This document shows positions 7,808 through 17,190 of a stretch of DNA of 64,000 bases, piece by piece. The notes beneath the pieces were generated by a model, which ran no database searches, had not been told where the DNA came from, and worked only from the letters and a program-made list of their open reading frames with translations. Source of the DNA: Methanobacterium sp. BRmetb2 (GTDB taxonomy: Archaea > Methanobacteriota > Methanobacteria > Methanobacteriales > Methanobacteriaceae); assembly GCA_003491285.1 (NCBI GenBank), contig CP022705.1:2065501-2129500 (forward strand), written 5' to 3'. The position numbers and the translations under genes were made by a program. Every line of letters starts with the position of its first letter. The first letter of the stretch is position 1.

Positions 7808-9790
7808 GTGAAAAATCTCGTTTTCCCATTTAGCGCAATTGTAGGACAGGAAAATATAAAAAAAGCTTTAATCTTGAATGCTGTAAATCCATCAATTGGT
7901 GGAGTTTTAATAAAAGGTGACAAGGGAACTGGTAAAACCACAGCAGTAAGGGCTTTAGCTGATCTTCTTCCATCTTTGGATGTGGTTAAAGGATGTCCCT
8001 TTTACTGTGATCCTGCAGAAGAAACTTCCATGTGTGAAGCATGCAAAACTGGCGATATAGAAATTGAAAAACAAAAAATGCGTGTAGTAGAACTTCCTCT
8101 TGGTTCAACTGAGGATCGGGTGGTAGGATCTATCAATATTGAAAAGGCTCTTAAAGAAGGAGTTAAATCTTTAGAACCAGGTATCTTAGCTGAAGCTAAC
8201 CGCAACATTCTTTACGTGGACGAGATCAATCTTTTGGATGATCATTTAGTTGACGTTTTACTGGATGCTGCGGCCTATGGTGTGAATATTGTAGAAAGGG
8301 AAGGAATTTCTGTCAGTCATCCCTCCAAATTTATACTGGTAGGTACAATGAATCCAGCGGAAGGAGAACTTCGACCCCAACTTGCAGATAGAATTGGGCT
8401 GCATATTGACGTACACACAATTATGGATATTGAAGAAAGAATAAAAATCATGGAACGTAGGGAAAGATTCGAAAACGATCCTAAAAGTTTCATAAAGGAA
8501 TATGAAGATCAACAAAAAGAAATTCTAGATAAAATTTTACAAGCACGTGAAATTTTAAATAGAGTAAAAATTTCTAACGATTTAATGGAATTAATTGCCA
8601 GAGTATGTGTTGAAGCAGGTGTAGATGGGCACCGGGCAGATATTGGAATTTTAAAAACAGCTAAAACCATTGCTGCATTTAACCATCGTAAAAATGTTGA
8701 TTTAAACGATTTAGAAGAGGCCACTTTACTGGTACTGGGACATCGGATGCAAACGAAATCATTTAATAAGAATGATGTAGAAAAAAAACTGGAAAAAGCA
8801 TCAGATGATATGAAAAATGAAGAAACAGAAGAAAAACCAGTTCAACCAGAAAAATCAGAGGATACTGAGAAAGAAAAACAGGACAAAAAGTCAGTTCAAC
8901 CAGAAAAATCAGAGGATATGTCTGGAAAAAAGGGTATGCAACTTAAAACTTTAAAGCAGGAGGAAAATATTCCTGAAACAGACCAAGAGGATGTCGATAT
9001 AAAAAAATTGCTGAAAATGAAAGGTAAAAAAAAGAGGAAATTATACGGGAAACGAATGGATTCAAAAACTGAAAAAGGCAAATATGTTAAAAGTAAAATT
9101 CCTAAAGTTTCTTCTAAAGATATAGCAATAGATGCAACACTACGAGCAGCAGCAGTAAGATCCAATGGTGAGATTAAAGTTAAAAGTGAAGATCTACGGG
9201 AAAAAATTAGAAAACACGGGGCCCGAGCATCTATAGTACTGGTAGTGGACATCAGTGGATCCATGTTCTCAGAAAGAAAAGCAAACCGGGTGAAGGGCAT
9301 ATTAGAAGCTATAGTTGAAGATAGTAATAGACATAATGATAAAGTTAGTGTTGTTGGTTTTAAAGGCCAGGGAGCAGAGGTTATTATACCCACCACAAAA
9401 CGAGCTACTGCCTTTCGCGAAAAAATTGGTAATATAAGCGTGGGCGGGACTACCCCCATGGCGTCTGGATTAAAAAAAGGTTTGGAAATACTAAAAAGTG
9501 AGCAGAAACAGGACGAATTTGTACCATTAATGGTAATATTAACTGATGGAATGCCTAATGTGGCATTAAATGAGGATCCCTCCCGGGATTCTCTAAAATT
9601 AGCTGAAGAACTAAAAGAAAATTATTTCCACACTATTGTAATTAATTTTGAAAAAACAGTAACATTAGGAAGAAATTTCAACATGGAACTGGCCTTAGCA
9701 GCAGGAGGACGTTACTACGAACTGGAGGATTTAAAGAATCCAGGGGGATTAGTATCAAAGATTTTGAACTATGAGCGAACTTTTATTTAA
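7808..9790 (+). CDS. ChlI-ChlD-type metal chelatase (AAA+ and VWA domains)
   Basis: A fused AAA+ (BchI/ChlI-like) and von Willebrand A (ChlD-like) protein, the ATPase/motor partner of a class I Mg or Co chelatase that works with a CobN/ChlH-type large subunit, not present here. Walker A GDKGTGKT lies near residue 37, followed by a cysteine-rich insert (CPFYCDPAEETSMCEAC) and LYVDEINLLDD (Walker B). A Lys/Glu-rich linker (residues ~330-440) carries a duplicated VQPEKSED unit. The VWA domain has the MIDAS motif DISGSM near residue 480. GTG 7808 is preferred because GGTGA sits 5 nt upstream; GTG 7799 would add three residues. The substrate porphyrinoid is unknown. Confidence 0.85.
   Translation: MKNLVFPFSAIVGQENIKKALILNAVNPSIGGVLIKGDKGTGKTTAVRALADLLPSLDVVKGCPFYCDPAEETSMCEACKTGDIEIEKQKMRVVELPLGSTEDRVVGSINIEKALKEGVKSLEPGILAEANRNILYVDEINLLDDHLVDVLLDAAAYGVNIVEREGISVSHPSKFILVGTMNPAEGELRPQLADRIGLHIDVHTIMDIEERIKIMERRERFENDPKSFIKEYEDQQKEILDKILQAREILNRVKISNDLMELIARVCVEAGVDGHRADIGILKTAKTIAAFNHRKNVDLNDLEEATLLVLGHRMQTKSFNKNDVEKKLEKASDDMKNEETEEKPVQPEKSEDTEKEKQDKKSVQPEKSEDMSGKKGMQLKTLKQEENIPETDQEDVDIKKLLKMKGKKKRKLYGKRMDSKTEKGKYVKSKIPKVSSKDIAIDATLRAAAVRSNGEIKVKSEDLREKIRKHGARASIVLVVDISGSMFSERKANRVKGILEAIVEDSNRHNDKVSVVGFKGQGAEVIIPTTKRATAFREKIGNISVGGTTPMASGLKKGLEILKSEQKQDEFVPLMVILTDGMPNVALNEDPSRDSLKLAEELKENYFHTIVINFEKTVTLGRNFNMELALAAGGRYYELEDLKNPGGLVSKILNYERTFI
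8837..8920 (+). repeat. Short direct repeat inside the chelatase linker
   Basis: A near-identical segment of about 27 bp encoding (P/S)VQPEKSED occurs at about 8838 and about 8890, separated by roughly 25 bp. It lies in the low-complexity Lys/Glu linker between the AAA+ and VWA domains, and probably arose by slippage. Confidence 0.6.
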
Positions 9791-9966
9791 GTTATTAAAT
9801 GACACTTTTTAATATTTTATCTTAAATTAATTACTTGATTAGGAAATTATTAGTAAAATAAATAGATTTAAATAATTTAATGTTATATTAAAATTATTAG
9901 TTTATTGGAAACTATTTTTAAGTAATTTTAAGAGTTAACCTTCTAAAATTAGAGAATATGAATTTT

Positions 9967-10476
9967 ATGAAAATCGTTGCTTATCATGCAGAAGAGTGTG
10001 ATCCTAAAAAGTGCACCACCCTTAAACTGGCACGTAAGGATAAACTTAAAATAGTCAACCAGCTAAATAAAATACCTAAAGGTGCGATAGTTTTAAATCC
10101 TTTCAGTGAGAAATCTGTATCACGTGAAGATCAAAAGACCATTATGGATACGGGCCTTGTTGCTATCGATTGTTCCTGGAAGAAAGTTGAAAGATCTTCT
10201 TTTATGTTTAAAACAGCTAAATATCATAGATCACTTCCCTACTTAGTAGCAGCCAACCCTACTAATTATGGTCGGCCCTGCATACTGTCTACTGCAGAGG
10301 CAATTGCAGCAACCTTTTATATAGTTGGATTTAAAAATATTGCTGTTGAAATTATGTCCCAATTTAAATGGGGACCTCATTTTCTAAAGCTCAATCATGA
10401 GTTGTTAGAAGCTTATTCCCATGCAGAAAGTAGCATGGAAGTTGTTAAAGTTCAAAATGAATTTATAGGAGGATAA
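9967..10476 (+). CDS. tsr3: Tsr3-type rRNA aminocarboxypropyltransferase
   Basis: A 169-residue protein of the Tsr3 family, which transfers the aminocarboxypropyl group from S-adenosylmethionine to a modified uridine of small-subunit rRNA. Family signatures: the N-terminal CDPKKCTTLKLAR, AIDCSWKKVE, YLVAANPTNYGRPC and STAEAIAATFYIVG. I chose the second ATG (9967) because homologues begin MKIVAYHAEE; ATG 9958 would add MNF. No strong ribosome binding site is visible for either. The stop lies 2 nt before the L40e ATG, a tight pairing that fits a ribosome-maturation unit. Confidence 0.9.
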   Translation: MKIVAYHAEECDPKKCTTLKLARKDKLKIVNQLNKIPKGAIVLNPFSEKSVSREDQKTIMDTGLVAIDCSWKKVERSSFMFKTAKYHRSLPYLVAANPTNYGRPCILSTAEAIAATFYIVGFKNIAVEIMSQFKWGPHFLKLNHELLEAYSHAESSMEVVKVQNEFIGG

Positions 10477-10478
10477 AA

Positions 10479-10625
10479 ATGGCTAGATTTGAAGAAGCAG
10501 AGAAAAGATTATTTCATATCAAAATATGCTTAAAATGTAATGCTAGAAACCCACCAACTGCAAAGGTATGCAGAAAATGTGGATACAAAGGTCTTAGATT
10601 CAAGGCTAAAGAACCTAGAGGATGA
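10479..10625 (+). CDS. rpl40e: Ribosomal protein L40e
   Basis: A 48-residue basic zinc-ribbon protein of the large ribosomal subunit. It has two CxxC pairs (CLKC and CRKC) around ARNPPTAKV and ends KAKEPRG, typical of archaeal L40e. The ribosome binding site AGGAGG overlaps the end of tsr3, so the two are translated from one transcript. A weak GC-containing stem follows at about 10635-10656. Confidence 0.95.
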   Translation: MARFEEAEKRLFHIKICLKCNARNPPTAKVCRKCGYKGLRFKAKEPRG

Positions 10626-10708
10626 ATAATTTTATGGGGAGAGTTAAACTCTTCCTCAAATCTTAATATAGTACTAATATTTAGTTTCAATGTTTTAAGT
10701 GATTTAAA

Positions 10709-11443
10709 ATGAATGTAGAAAATTTCATCAAATTATCCTTAAATGATCATAAATTACATTTAACACTTATAGATCCTGATGAACAAGACCCAGAAACAGC
10801 TCTTAAGATTGCTCAGGAAGCAATTAAAGGGGGAACAGACGGGATAATGTTGGGTGGTTCCATTGCAGAAGCAGCAGATCTGGATGCAACAGCTAAAATA
10901 TTACAGGAAACTATTGGCGTTCCCATAATACTATTTCCCGGTAATACCAGCGGAGTAAGTAAATATGCTGATGCTATGTTTTTTATGAGTCTACTCAACT
11001 CCACCAATCCCTACTGGATTATAGGAGCACAGGCTTTAGCAGCTCCAAATATTAAAAAAATAGGTATTGAAACTCTTTCTATGGGGTACCTGGTAATTGA
11101 ACCTGGTGGAACTGTTGGATGGGTAGGTGACGCCAAATTGATACCTCGAAAAAAGGCGGATATTGCTGTAGCCTATGCAATGGCAGCAGAATTAATGGGA
11201 ATGAAATTATTATATCTTGAAGCAGGTTCTGGTGCAGTAGAACACGTACCTGTGGATATGATAGCTAAAGTAAAAAAATTAACTGACATGATTCTAATAG
11301 TAGGTGGAGGAATTAGAACTAAAGAAGATGCTCAACGTGTCAGTGCTGCTGGAGCAGACATAATAGTCACTGGGACAGTAGTGGAAAATACTTCTGATGT
11401 TGAACATAAAATTAAAGATATAATATCTGGCATTAAAGATTGA
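10709..11443 (+). CDS. Geranylgeranylglyceryl phosphate synthase
   Basis: Prenyltransferase joining geranylgeranyl diphosphate to sn-glycerol-1-phosphate, forming the first ether bond of archaeal membrane lipids. A 244-residue TIM-barrel. Motifs: LIDPDEQDP at the N-terminus, GTDGIMLGGSI, YLVIEPGGTVGWVGDA, YLEAGSGA and the phosphate-binding LIVGGGIRT and GADIIVTGT near the C-terminus. Length and motifs fit the family. AAGTGAT precedes the ATG. It is followed by T-rich DNA. Confidence 0.95.
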   Translation: MNVENFIKLSLNDHKLHLTLIDPDEQDPETALKIAQEAIKGGTDGIMLGGSIAEAADLDATAKILQETIGVPIILFPGNTSGVSKYADAMFFMSLLNSTNPYWIIGAQALAAPNIKKIGIETLSMGYLVIEPGGTVGWVGDAKLIPRKKADIAVAYAMAAELMGMKLLYLEAGSGAVEHVPVDMIAKVKKLTDMILIVGGGIRTKEDAQRVSAAGADIIVTGTVVENTSDVEHKIKDIISGIKD

Positions 11444-11537
11444 AAACATTTTATAGTTGAATAATTCTGATTATACTTCATTTTTATAAAATATTGTCCT
11501 ATTTAAAGAGTTTTAATTCTTTTATTTCATTCATAAA

Positions 11538-11560
11538 CCTTTTTTTTAACTTTTTTTCTT
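11538..11560 (+). terminator. T-rich terminator downstream of the GGGP synthase gene
   Basis: Two runs of seven or eight T separated by AAC lie about 100 nt downstream of the stop codon. Archaeal transcription ends at such oligo-T tracts. Inferred from composition. Confidence 0.4.
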
Positions 11561-11663
11561 ATAATTATTCAATTTTTTATTGATATAAATTAATTACTTA
11601 GAATAATTAGTTAGAATGAATAGTTTTATAAAATCAATTGGAAATATTATTATAGGTGATAAT

Positions 11664-12344
11664 ATGTGTGAATGTGAAGTAAATGGTTATGAGGTTATAT
11701 CTGACAAGATAAAAAATGATTTAGGTTTAGAGAAATCCCCTGTAGCAATTAAACTAGTTTTAAGGGAAGAAGATCTTCCTGATAATCTTGATAAGATAGA
11801 TTCAAAGATGAGACACTGTGAAATGGTTCAAAAAGCCAGTCATGGAGATTCATTTTACGCTACTTCAGAAGATCAAATGTGTAAAGGGGGAGCAGCAGCT
11901 ATTGGGGCAGATGAAGCTCCGGAGAAACTGAAAACAGGTGAATTTTATTATGAATTAGGTAGATTCTCATCAATAGGTGCTGCAAAAAGAACCTTAGATT
12001 CAATTCCTAAAATTGATCTTAGAACTTACGCAACAGCTTATTCACCACTGGAAAAGGTTAACTTTGATCCTGATGTAATACTGATTATCTGTAACCCTGC
12101 CCAGGCTATGAAACTTGCCCAAGCCCTTGTTTACACTTTAGGTGGTCGTGTTGAAGCTGACTTTTCAGGTATTCAATCTTTCTGTGCTGATGCTGTAGCC
12201 GGTCCTTTCATGAGAAAACAAGCAAATATTACTCTGGGATGCAGTGGATCCAGACAATATGCTGGAATAAAAGATGATGAAGTAATGGTGGGTTTAAACG
12301 GCGAGAATATTGGCTGTGTTGTTAATGCTCTCGATGCACTTTAA
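11664..12344 (+). CDS. DUF169 family protein
   Basis: A 226-residue DUF169 protein, a family common in methanogens and of unknown biochemical role. It begins MCECEVNGYEVISDKIKNDLG and has the family-typical SPVAIKL, MCKGGAAAIG, VILIICNPAQAMKLAQAL, and CADAVAGPF followed by TLGCSGSRQYAG. Several cysteines (RHCEMVQ, MCKGG, SFCADA, LGCSGS, IGCVVN) may bind metal. ATG 11664 is favoured by GGTGAT just upstream; an earlier ATG at 11616 has no such site. A small coiled-coil gene follows after 35 bp. Confidence 0.85.
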   Translation: MCECEVNGYEVISDKIKNDLGLEKSPVAIKLVLREEDLPDNLDKIDSKMRHCEMVQKASHGDSFYATSEDQMCKGGAAAIGADEAPEKLKTGEFYYELGRFSSIGAAKRTLDSIPKIDLRTYATAYSPLEKVNFDPDVILIICNPAQAMKLAQALVYTLGGRVEADFSGIQSFCADAVAGPFMRKQANITLGCSGSRQYAGIKDDEVMVGLNGENIGCVVNALDAL

Positions 12345-12379
12345 AAGTGCATTTTAAAATATTTTTAGGGGGATGTTTT

Positions 12380-12580
12380 ATGGGTGAAACAAAAATATAT
12401 GAAATCCTGGAAGAAGCAAAAGGTTTATGTAATAAGATAAAAAACTATGAAGAAGAAGCAGACCAAGAATTAGTTGTAAACTGGATATATGATACTCTTG
12501 AAGTTGTAGCTAAAATGGGTAAAGCCTTAGAAGAGTTAGAGGAAAGATTCGAACTTTTAGAGGATAGCTTAGAAAAATAA
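12380..12580 (+). CDS. Small acidic coiled-coil protein
   Basis: A 66-residue acidic protein. The second half (residues ~35-66, VAKMGKALEELEERFELLEDSLEK) has heptad spacing expected of a coiled coil. ATG 12380 is chosen for its AGGGGGATG ribosome binding site. It follows the DUF169 gene closely on the same strand and is probably co-transcribed. No family recognised. Confidence 0.6.
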   Translation: MGETKIYEILEEAKGLCNKIKNYEEEADQELVVNWIYDTLEVVAKMGKALEELEERFELLEDSLEK

Positions 12581-12605
12581 TTTAAAGCATTCCATGGATA
12601 TTATA

Positions 12606-13277
12606 TTATAAATTATTTTTTTCCATTTTTTTATTTATTTTTAGATAATCATCATAACGGTTAATATTCACTAATTCTAACGAATTTAGAGGTTCCAACC
12701 CATAAAAGATTATCCCACTTTCTATCATTTTCCTTAAAACAGGATTTAAATTGCTATTATTTTGTTTAATATACCTTTTAAGAGTCGTTGAATGACATAC
12801 AAATGGCATGCCAAGGCCTTCAGCTGAATTTAAAAACCCTGATTTGCCCCGGGCAAGTATGGAGATAATTTTTTTGGGATCATCAAATTCACTGGCGGCT
12901 TTTATAAGATTTTTCATAGTATCAGTAGTTACAGTGGGTTGATCACCAGCTAAACATAGGCATAATTCCTTTTTAGCCCTTAGAATGCCATTATAAAGTG
13001 ATTGGGATAATTCAACATTCAAATTCTTATTTATTACTATTATTATCCTTTTATCATCAATTTGTTCAATTACTGGTAAAATTTCTTCCCTGTAATGTCC
13101 CAGAACTATTATGCACCGGTTCACTCCAGAATTTAGAACATTCTCTATTGTTTTAACTATTACCGGCTTCCCATTTAGATCCATGAGCAGCTTATTTTTA
13201 ATGGGTATTTTTTTAGCTTTTAGATCTTCTATCATTCGTCGATTTCTGCCGGCGGCAGTAATTATTGCAGATACCAT
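12606..13277 (-). CDS. MobA/MocA-like nucleotidyltransferase
   Basis: A 223-residue NTP-transferase-fold protein of the MobA/MocA-like group, which transfers a nucleotide to molybdopterin or another phosphorylated acceptor. Motifs: ITAAGRNRRM with downstream KLLMDLNGKPVI (nucleotide-binding loop and acceptor lysine), the CIIVLGHY strand and the metal-binding CLAGDQPT. GTGAT precedes the ATG. A cofactor role would match the molybdopterin oxidoreductase at 19.8 kb, but the acceptor cannot be read from sequence. Confidence 0.75.
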   Translation of the reverse strand: MVSAIITAAGRNRRMIEDLKAKKIPIKNKLLMDLNGKPVIVKTIENVLNSGVNRCIIVLGHYREEILPVIEQIDDKRIIIVINKNLNVELSQSLYNGILRAKKELCLCLAGDQPTVTTDTMKNLIKAASEFDDPKKIISILARGKSGFLNSAEGLGMPFVCHSTTLKRYIKQNNSNLNPVLRKMIESGIIFYGLEPLNSLELVNINRYDDYLKINKKMEKNNL

Positions 13278-13375
13278 ATAATCACAAAATAAATGGGATG
13301 ATATAATAATGGTTATATATTGATATGGAATTGGTTAGGGTTAAATTATTATAAAAAATATTTTTTATTTCAAAT

Positions 13376-14554
13376 TTATGTTGGCACTAATTGGATCATT
13401 TCAGCATAAATTACAGTGTTAGCTCCGCTACCTCGGGTCCACATACGTATCTGTACTGGATAATCACCAGTATTAGTAACCTTTATACCGCTGGAAGGAC
13501 TGTATCCATAAATTACTGCATTATGTTCACCAGTCATTCCCTTAGGCATGGGAAATCCTGCTATTAATACCACATCTCTAAGTGCACGAGCTGGTGGACA
13601 AGTTCCATGAGTAGCATATCCTCCAGGAGCCTCTGGATCTTTCACACTAGCCAATCCTACCCTTTCTTTTCCACTAGATGAAGTAGCGGGTGGTATTATT
13701 GTGCCGTTCCATCCATATGAAAAGGTTTTAGCATTGTATGCTCGGGTATAATCTCCATATTCAGGATAAGACCCTAAATAACTTGCAGAACTAGCAATTA
13801 CTTCTTCCGTATAGGAATTTTTGTAAACCATAATTGGATTACCTTCTGGATATCGGACCATATACTGGAAAACTTCTGTTCCAAAGTAGGTTTTAATTTT
13901 ATTCGGTGGAACTGTATTTCTTCCATCATTAAAGTTGCTCAATTGAAAAATTATATTTATTTTATCTCCTTCATTTGCATATTTGTACCATTGTTTCAAA
14001 TATTTAATATCAACAAAATCATGGGGCACGGTATCATTACTTATATAATCATAAGCAACACTTGAAATTTTATTATTATTTTCATAAATGTCTATACCTG
14101 AACTGGTTTTTACTGCATATGCAGTAGGCGTTTTATATCCCCAGATGAAATTAGTTGGAGGATCTACTATAAGTTTATTACCTCGAACAACAAGCATACC
14201 CGGTCCTTCAAATCCCTGGGCAGAGCCGTTTCGGGATATGCTACCACTGGTTAAGTGAATAATAGGTGTTTGCACAGTTCCTGTCATCAAAGTATAAATT
14301 ATATTGAGAATATTAACATCATTTACATAATCAATAACATATTCTGGATGATTTAGAAGGGGTACCTTTCTAATATTATTATAATTAACCACCGGGGTGC
14401 CGGGCATTATGGTATCACCCAGTTTTAAATCTGTAATTTCGCTGGCATCTTGGGGAGGATAATATGATTCTAATGTTCGTCCTAAGGGATACATTACAAA
14501 AACTAGAATTATTAAAACAACTGCTACTTTAACGGTTTTATTAAATTTTGCCAC
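13376..14554 (-). CDS. Exported protein of unknown function
   Basis: A 392-residue protein with an N-terminal membrane anchor or uncleaved signal (residues ~8-25, VKVAVVLIILVFVMYPLG) and a large extracytoplasmic domain rich in Asn, Thr, Tyr and Gly. No catalytic motif is recognised. The C-terminal part resembles beta-rich surface domains. The start is GTG 14554 with GGGGTG 5 nt upstream. It shares its region with a Mur ligase and a class III pilin, suggesting a cell-envelope role (inference). Confidence 0.65.
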   Translation of the reverse strand: MAKFNKTVKVAVVLIILVFVMYPLGRTLESYYPPQDASEITDLKLGDTIMPGTPVVNYNNIRKVPLLNHPEYVIDYVNDVNILNIIYTLMTGTVQTPIIHLTSGSISRNGSAQGFEGPGMLVVRGNKLIVDPPTNFIWGYKTPTAYAVKTSSGIDIYENNNKISSVAYDYISNDTVPHDFVDIKYLKQWYKYANEGDKINIIFQLSNFNDGRNTVPPNKIKTYFGTEVFQYMVRYPEGNPIMVYKNSYTEEVIASSASYLGSYPEYGDYTRAYNAKTFSYGWNGTIIPPATSSSGKERVGLASVKDPEAPGGYATHGTCPPARALRDVVLIAGFPMPKGMTGEHNAVIYGYSPSSGIKVTNTGDYPVQIRMWTRGSGANTVIYAEMIQLVPT

Positions 14555-14782
14555 TAAAACACCCCTATCAACTTCTAATCCAATTCTTAGAACTTAAATT
14601 GATTTTATTATAATTTAAAGATATAATGATTATCATATTTAATTCTATGAATATCTATGCAATTAATAGTATATATAAAATATAGTCAATTTTAATTTTT
14701 ACTTACAATTAGCATTGATGTTCATTAATTTATTTAATTAACAGCACTATTCTTTAATTTGTTTTGAAACTGATATTAGGAT

Positions 14783-16012
14783 TTAATTCAATTTATTAGA
14801 TGTTTTACGTTCTAATTTTTTTTCAATCTGCATTATTTTGGATTGGCCATTTCCTCCCACAAAGATATTTGGGTATTTATAACTGAATTTAATTATAAAA
14901 TCAACAATTTCTTCAATTTCATCAAATATTTTTATCTTACCCTTATATCCTTTACTCTCCACAAATTGAAAACAATCATCAACTGTATTATCTAAACCAT
15001 TAAATAACCCTATAAATACAGGATTGTGTTTTACTGCCTCATTTAAAATATCCAATCGATATATTTCATTTTTTCTAGGCGTACCCAATATTACAGCATC
15101 AAATGTCATTTCATTAAATACAGCAGCAACTGCATCTACATTATCAGTTTTACCAATCACTATACTTGCATTTTGGATATTTATCTGTTTCAGCCGGCCA
15201 TCAACGGTATTAAATTTTTCTAATGCGCTCTTTATTCTATTTTCCGGTATTTTTAAATGTTCAGCCACCTTTTCAGCGGCGGCGGCGTTGCTTTGGTTAA
15301 ATCTTCCGAATAATCTAAGTTTTTTATCTGAAAAATCAAAGAATATGGCTGTATTTGCACAATATCCTATGTTTGCAAGATATGGATCATTTTTATTCAG
15401 TATGGCACTTTTTCCTTCAATAAATCTACAGAGACTTTCCTGATAATTCTTCAGTGTTTTATGGAAATTAAGATGATCTCTTCCAATGTTGGTTGCTACT
15501 ATTAAGTCAAAATCAAAAAAATCAGCTGCAAAATCCATGGTCATATCACAGACTTCCACCAATAAAACATCATATTTTTCTTTAGAAGCTTCCAGTATTA
15601 GGTCAGTGTAACCTTCAAAGCCGCCACCGGCATTTCCACCCATTAACACTTTTTGGCCTGTTTCTTCCAGAATAGCCTTTATCATAAAGGAAGTGGTGGT
15701 TTTGCCATTGGTACCAGTAACACCAATGGTGAAGATGGATTTATGCTCATCAATTATTTCTGATAGAGATTTTTTATTCTGTCTTATTTTATGAGCAAAG
15801 TCATTATTCCATAGACCTGGACTGATAAGAACCGCGTCTGATTCATTGATTTTCTCAAGATCGTGAAAGCCTAAATCTAGATCTAACAGTTCATCAACTT
15901 CAATGTGAATATCATTGTTTAAATCAGATGCATAAACTTCGTATCCATTTTTTAGTAGTGAGTGAACAGCTTTTTTACCTTCTACTCCTAATCCAATTAC
16001 TGCTATTTTCAT
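14783..16012 (-). CDS. MurD-like Mur ligase family protein
   Basis: A 409-residue ATP-dependent peptide ligase of the Mur superfamily. The N-terminal Rossmann segment MKIAVIGLGVEGKKAV resembles MurD, the central ATP-binding motif is GVTGTNGKTTT near residue 95, and GRDHLNFH and the C-terminal NTVDGRLKQ follow. Methanobacteriales make pseudomurein with their own Mur-like ligases, so a role in building its peptide is the natural guess. Bacterial-type acceptor specificity cannot be assumed. It does not begin with the DLTHGG-type N-terminus I associate with CfbE (coenzyme F430 synthase). Confidence 0.8.
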   Translation of the reverse strand: MKIAVIGLGVEGKKAVHSLLKNGYEVYASDLNNDIHIEVDELLDLDLGFHDLEKINESDAVLISPGLWNNDFAHKIRQNKKSLSEIIDEHKSIFTIGVTGTNGKTTTSFMIKAILEETGQKVLMGGNAGGGFEGYTDLILEASKEKYDVLLVEVCDMTMDFAADFFDFDLIVATNIGRDHLNFHKTLKNYQESLCRFIEGKSAILNKNDPYLANIGYCANTAIFFDFSDKKLRLFGRFNQSNAAAAEKVAEHLKIPENRIKSALEKFNTVDGRLKQINIQNASIVIGKTDNVDAVAAVFNEMTFDAVILGTPRKNEIYRLDILNEAVKHNPVFIGLFNGLDNTVDDCFQFVESKGYKGKIKIFDEIEEIVDFIIKFSYKYPNIFVGGNGQSKIMQIEKKLERKTSNKLN

Positions 16013-16127
16013 TTTAATCTTTAAAAATTTTTAATAAATGAATTTTTAGTTTTTCGAAACTAAAACAAAGTTTATCTGATAAAAAGTATCGGTGAAATTA
16101 ATTTTTATAATTAACAAAAATTAGAGT

Positions 16128-16361
16128 TTATTCCTCTTCAGTATCTTCTTTTTCATCCTCAATACCATATTCTTCCTTAAGTTTTTCAACTACATCCATT
16201 TTAGGCTTTAAATCATCTTCATATTTTTCTAACTTCTTTTCTTCTTTATTCATTATCCGAATTCCAACTAACCATAAAAGAAAAACTGCTATAACTACAG
16301 CAGCTACTATTAAAATTATTGGCACATAATTAAATATATTTATTCCGGCTCCAGGTCCCAT
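16128..16361 (-). CDS. Small single-helix membrane protein
   Basis: A 77-residue protein with one transmembrane helix (residues ~12-34, VPIILIVAAVVIAVFLLWLVGI) and a highly charged C-terminal tail ending EDEKEDTEEE. ATG 16361 is used; a GTG at 16370 would add three residues. No family recognised. It is divergent from the pilin gene, with about 90 bp of shared AT-rich promoter region. Confidence 0.55.
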   Translation of the reverse strand: MGPGAGINIFNYVPIILIVAAVVIAVFLLWLVGIRIMNKEEKKLEKYEDDLKPKMDVVEKLKEEYGIEDEKEDTEEE

Positions 16362-16449
16362 AACAAACACTTATGTTAATTTAATATTAATTATATATTA
16401 TAATAGACAATATAGTATTTATAGATTTATTTATGATAGAGGTGGGTTT

Positions 16450-17019
16450 ATGAGGATTTTTGATGAGGTTAAAGGACAAGGATCAACAGAATATTTATTA
16501 TTGTTAGGGGCGATACTGTTTATAGCAATTGCCGCCATATTAGCATACTCATCTTATTTCAACATTCCCAACAACAATACTCCAGTTAAAGTCACACTTA
16601 CCATAACTAATATTGGACCTAATCCATCAACTTTTATTTATGAAGCAAACAACACTACCAATGGTAACGAATGGATCAAAAGCGGATCATATGGAAATCA
16701 ATTTTTTACATTAGCAGTAAACCGTAACCGTACCTTTAATCTAGGAGAAATGCTGCCGGGCACTACTTTTACCATTGAAGGTGGTGTGGGAAATCCAACC
16801 AGTGGATCAAGTCAGCATAAAGGTATTGGACAGTCTGGACGATGGACTTTAACCATTGGTGATCAGACCTATTCATGGGTAATTACTGGACCCTTTGACT
16901 ATATGAAAACTCCCACTGGAAGTGTTTTAAGATCATTTAGAATAACTGGAGGAACTGGAGGGGGCAGCCCATACAATACCACTTCCGATATAAATGAAGT
17001 TAGAACCAATGTATCCTGA
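16450..17019 (+). CDS. Class III signal peptide (pilin-like) protein
   Basis: A 189-residue secreted subunit with an archaeal class III signal: a charged leader (MRIFDEVKG) then QGSTEYLLLLGAILFIAIA, fitting the QxSxExxxL motif cleaved by the EppA-type prepilin peptidase. The hydrophobic helix would form the pilus core, and the Asn/Thr/Gly-rich remainder the exposed head with many N-glycosylation sequons (NNT, NTT, NRT). SD AGAGGTGGG precedes the ATG. The processing peptidase is not in this window. Confidence 0.85.
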   Translation: MRIFDEVKGQGSTEYLLLLGAILFIAIAAILAYSSYFNIPNNNTPVKVTLTITNIGPNPSTFIYEANNTTNGNEWIKSGSYGNQFFTLAVNRNRTFNLGEMLPGTTFTIEGGVGNPTSGSSQHKGIGQSGRWTLTIGDQTYSWVITGPFDYMKTPTGSVLRSFRITGGTGGGSPYNTTSDINEVRTNVS

Positions 17020-17027
17020 GTAATTGA

Positions 17028-17171
17028 TTAAAAAATTATGTTACTAACTATCAATTTCCTAACTGGAGTATATCGTTTTGTAGACCCATAATCGCCTCGA
17101 ACAGTACTACTTAAAGTATACTCATGGTTCTTATCATAGGTAGCTTCATACAAATCATCAAATAAAGATTT
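17028..17171 (-). pseudogene. Possible C-terminal gene fragment, antisense to the msrA leader
   Basis: A 47-codon open frame on the minus strand reads DDLYEATYDKNHEYTLSSTV followed by RGDYGSTKRYTPVRKL and ends at TAA 17028-17030. Composition looks protein-like, but only a TTG (17153) could start it and no ribosome binding site is present. It sits between the pilin and msrA. It may be the remnant tail of a lost surface protein. Confidence 0.3.
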
Positions 17172-17190
17172 TTAAGATAGGGTGGATTTA

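Noticed and set aside
8896..9459. 187-aa minus-strand ORF inside the chelatase gene
   Set aside because: Mirror frame of a real Lys/Glu-rich coding region; Ser/Leu/Phe-rich as expected of an antisense shadow.
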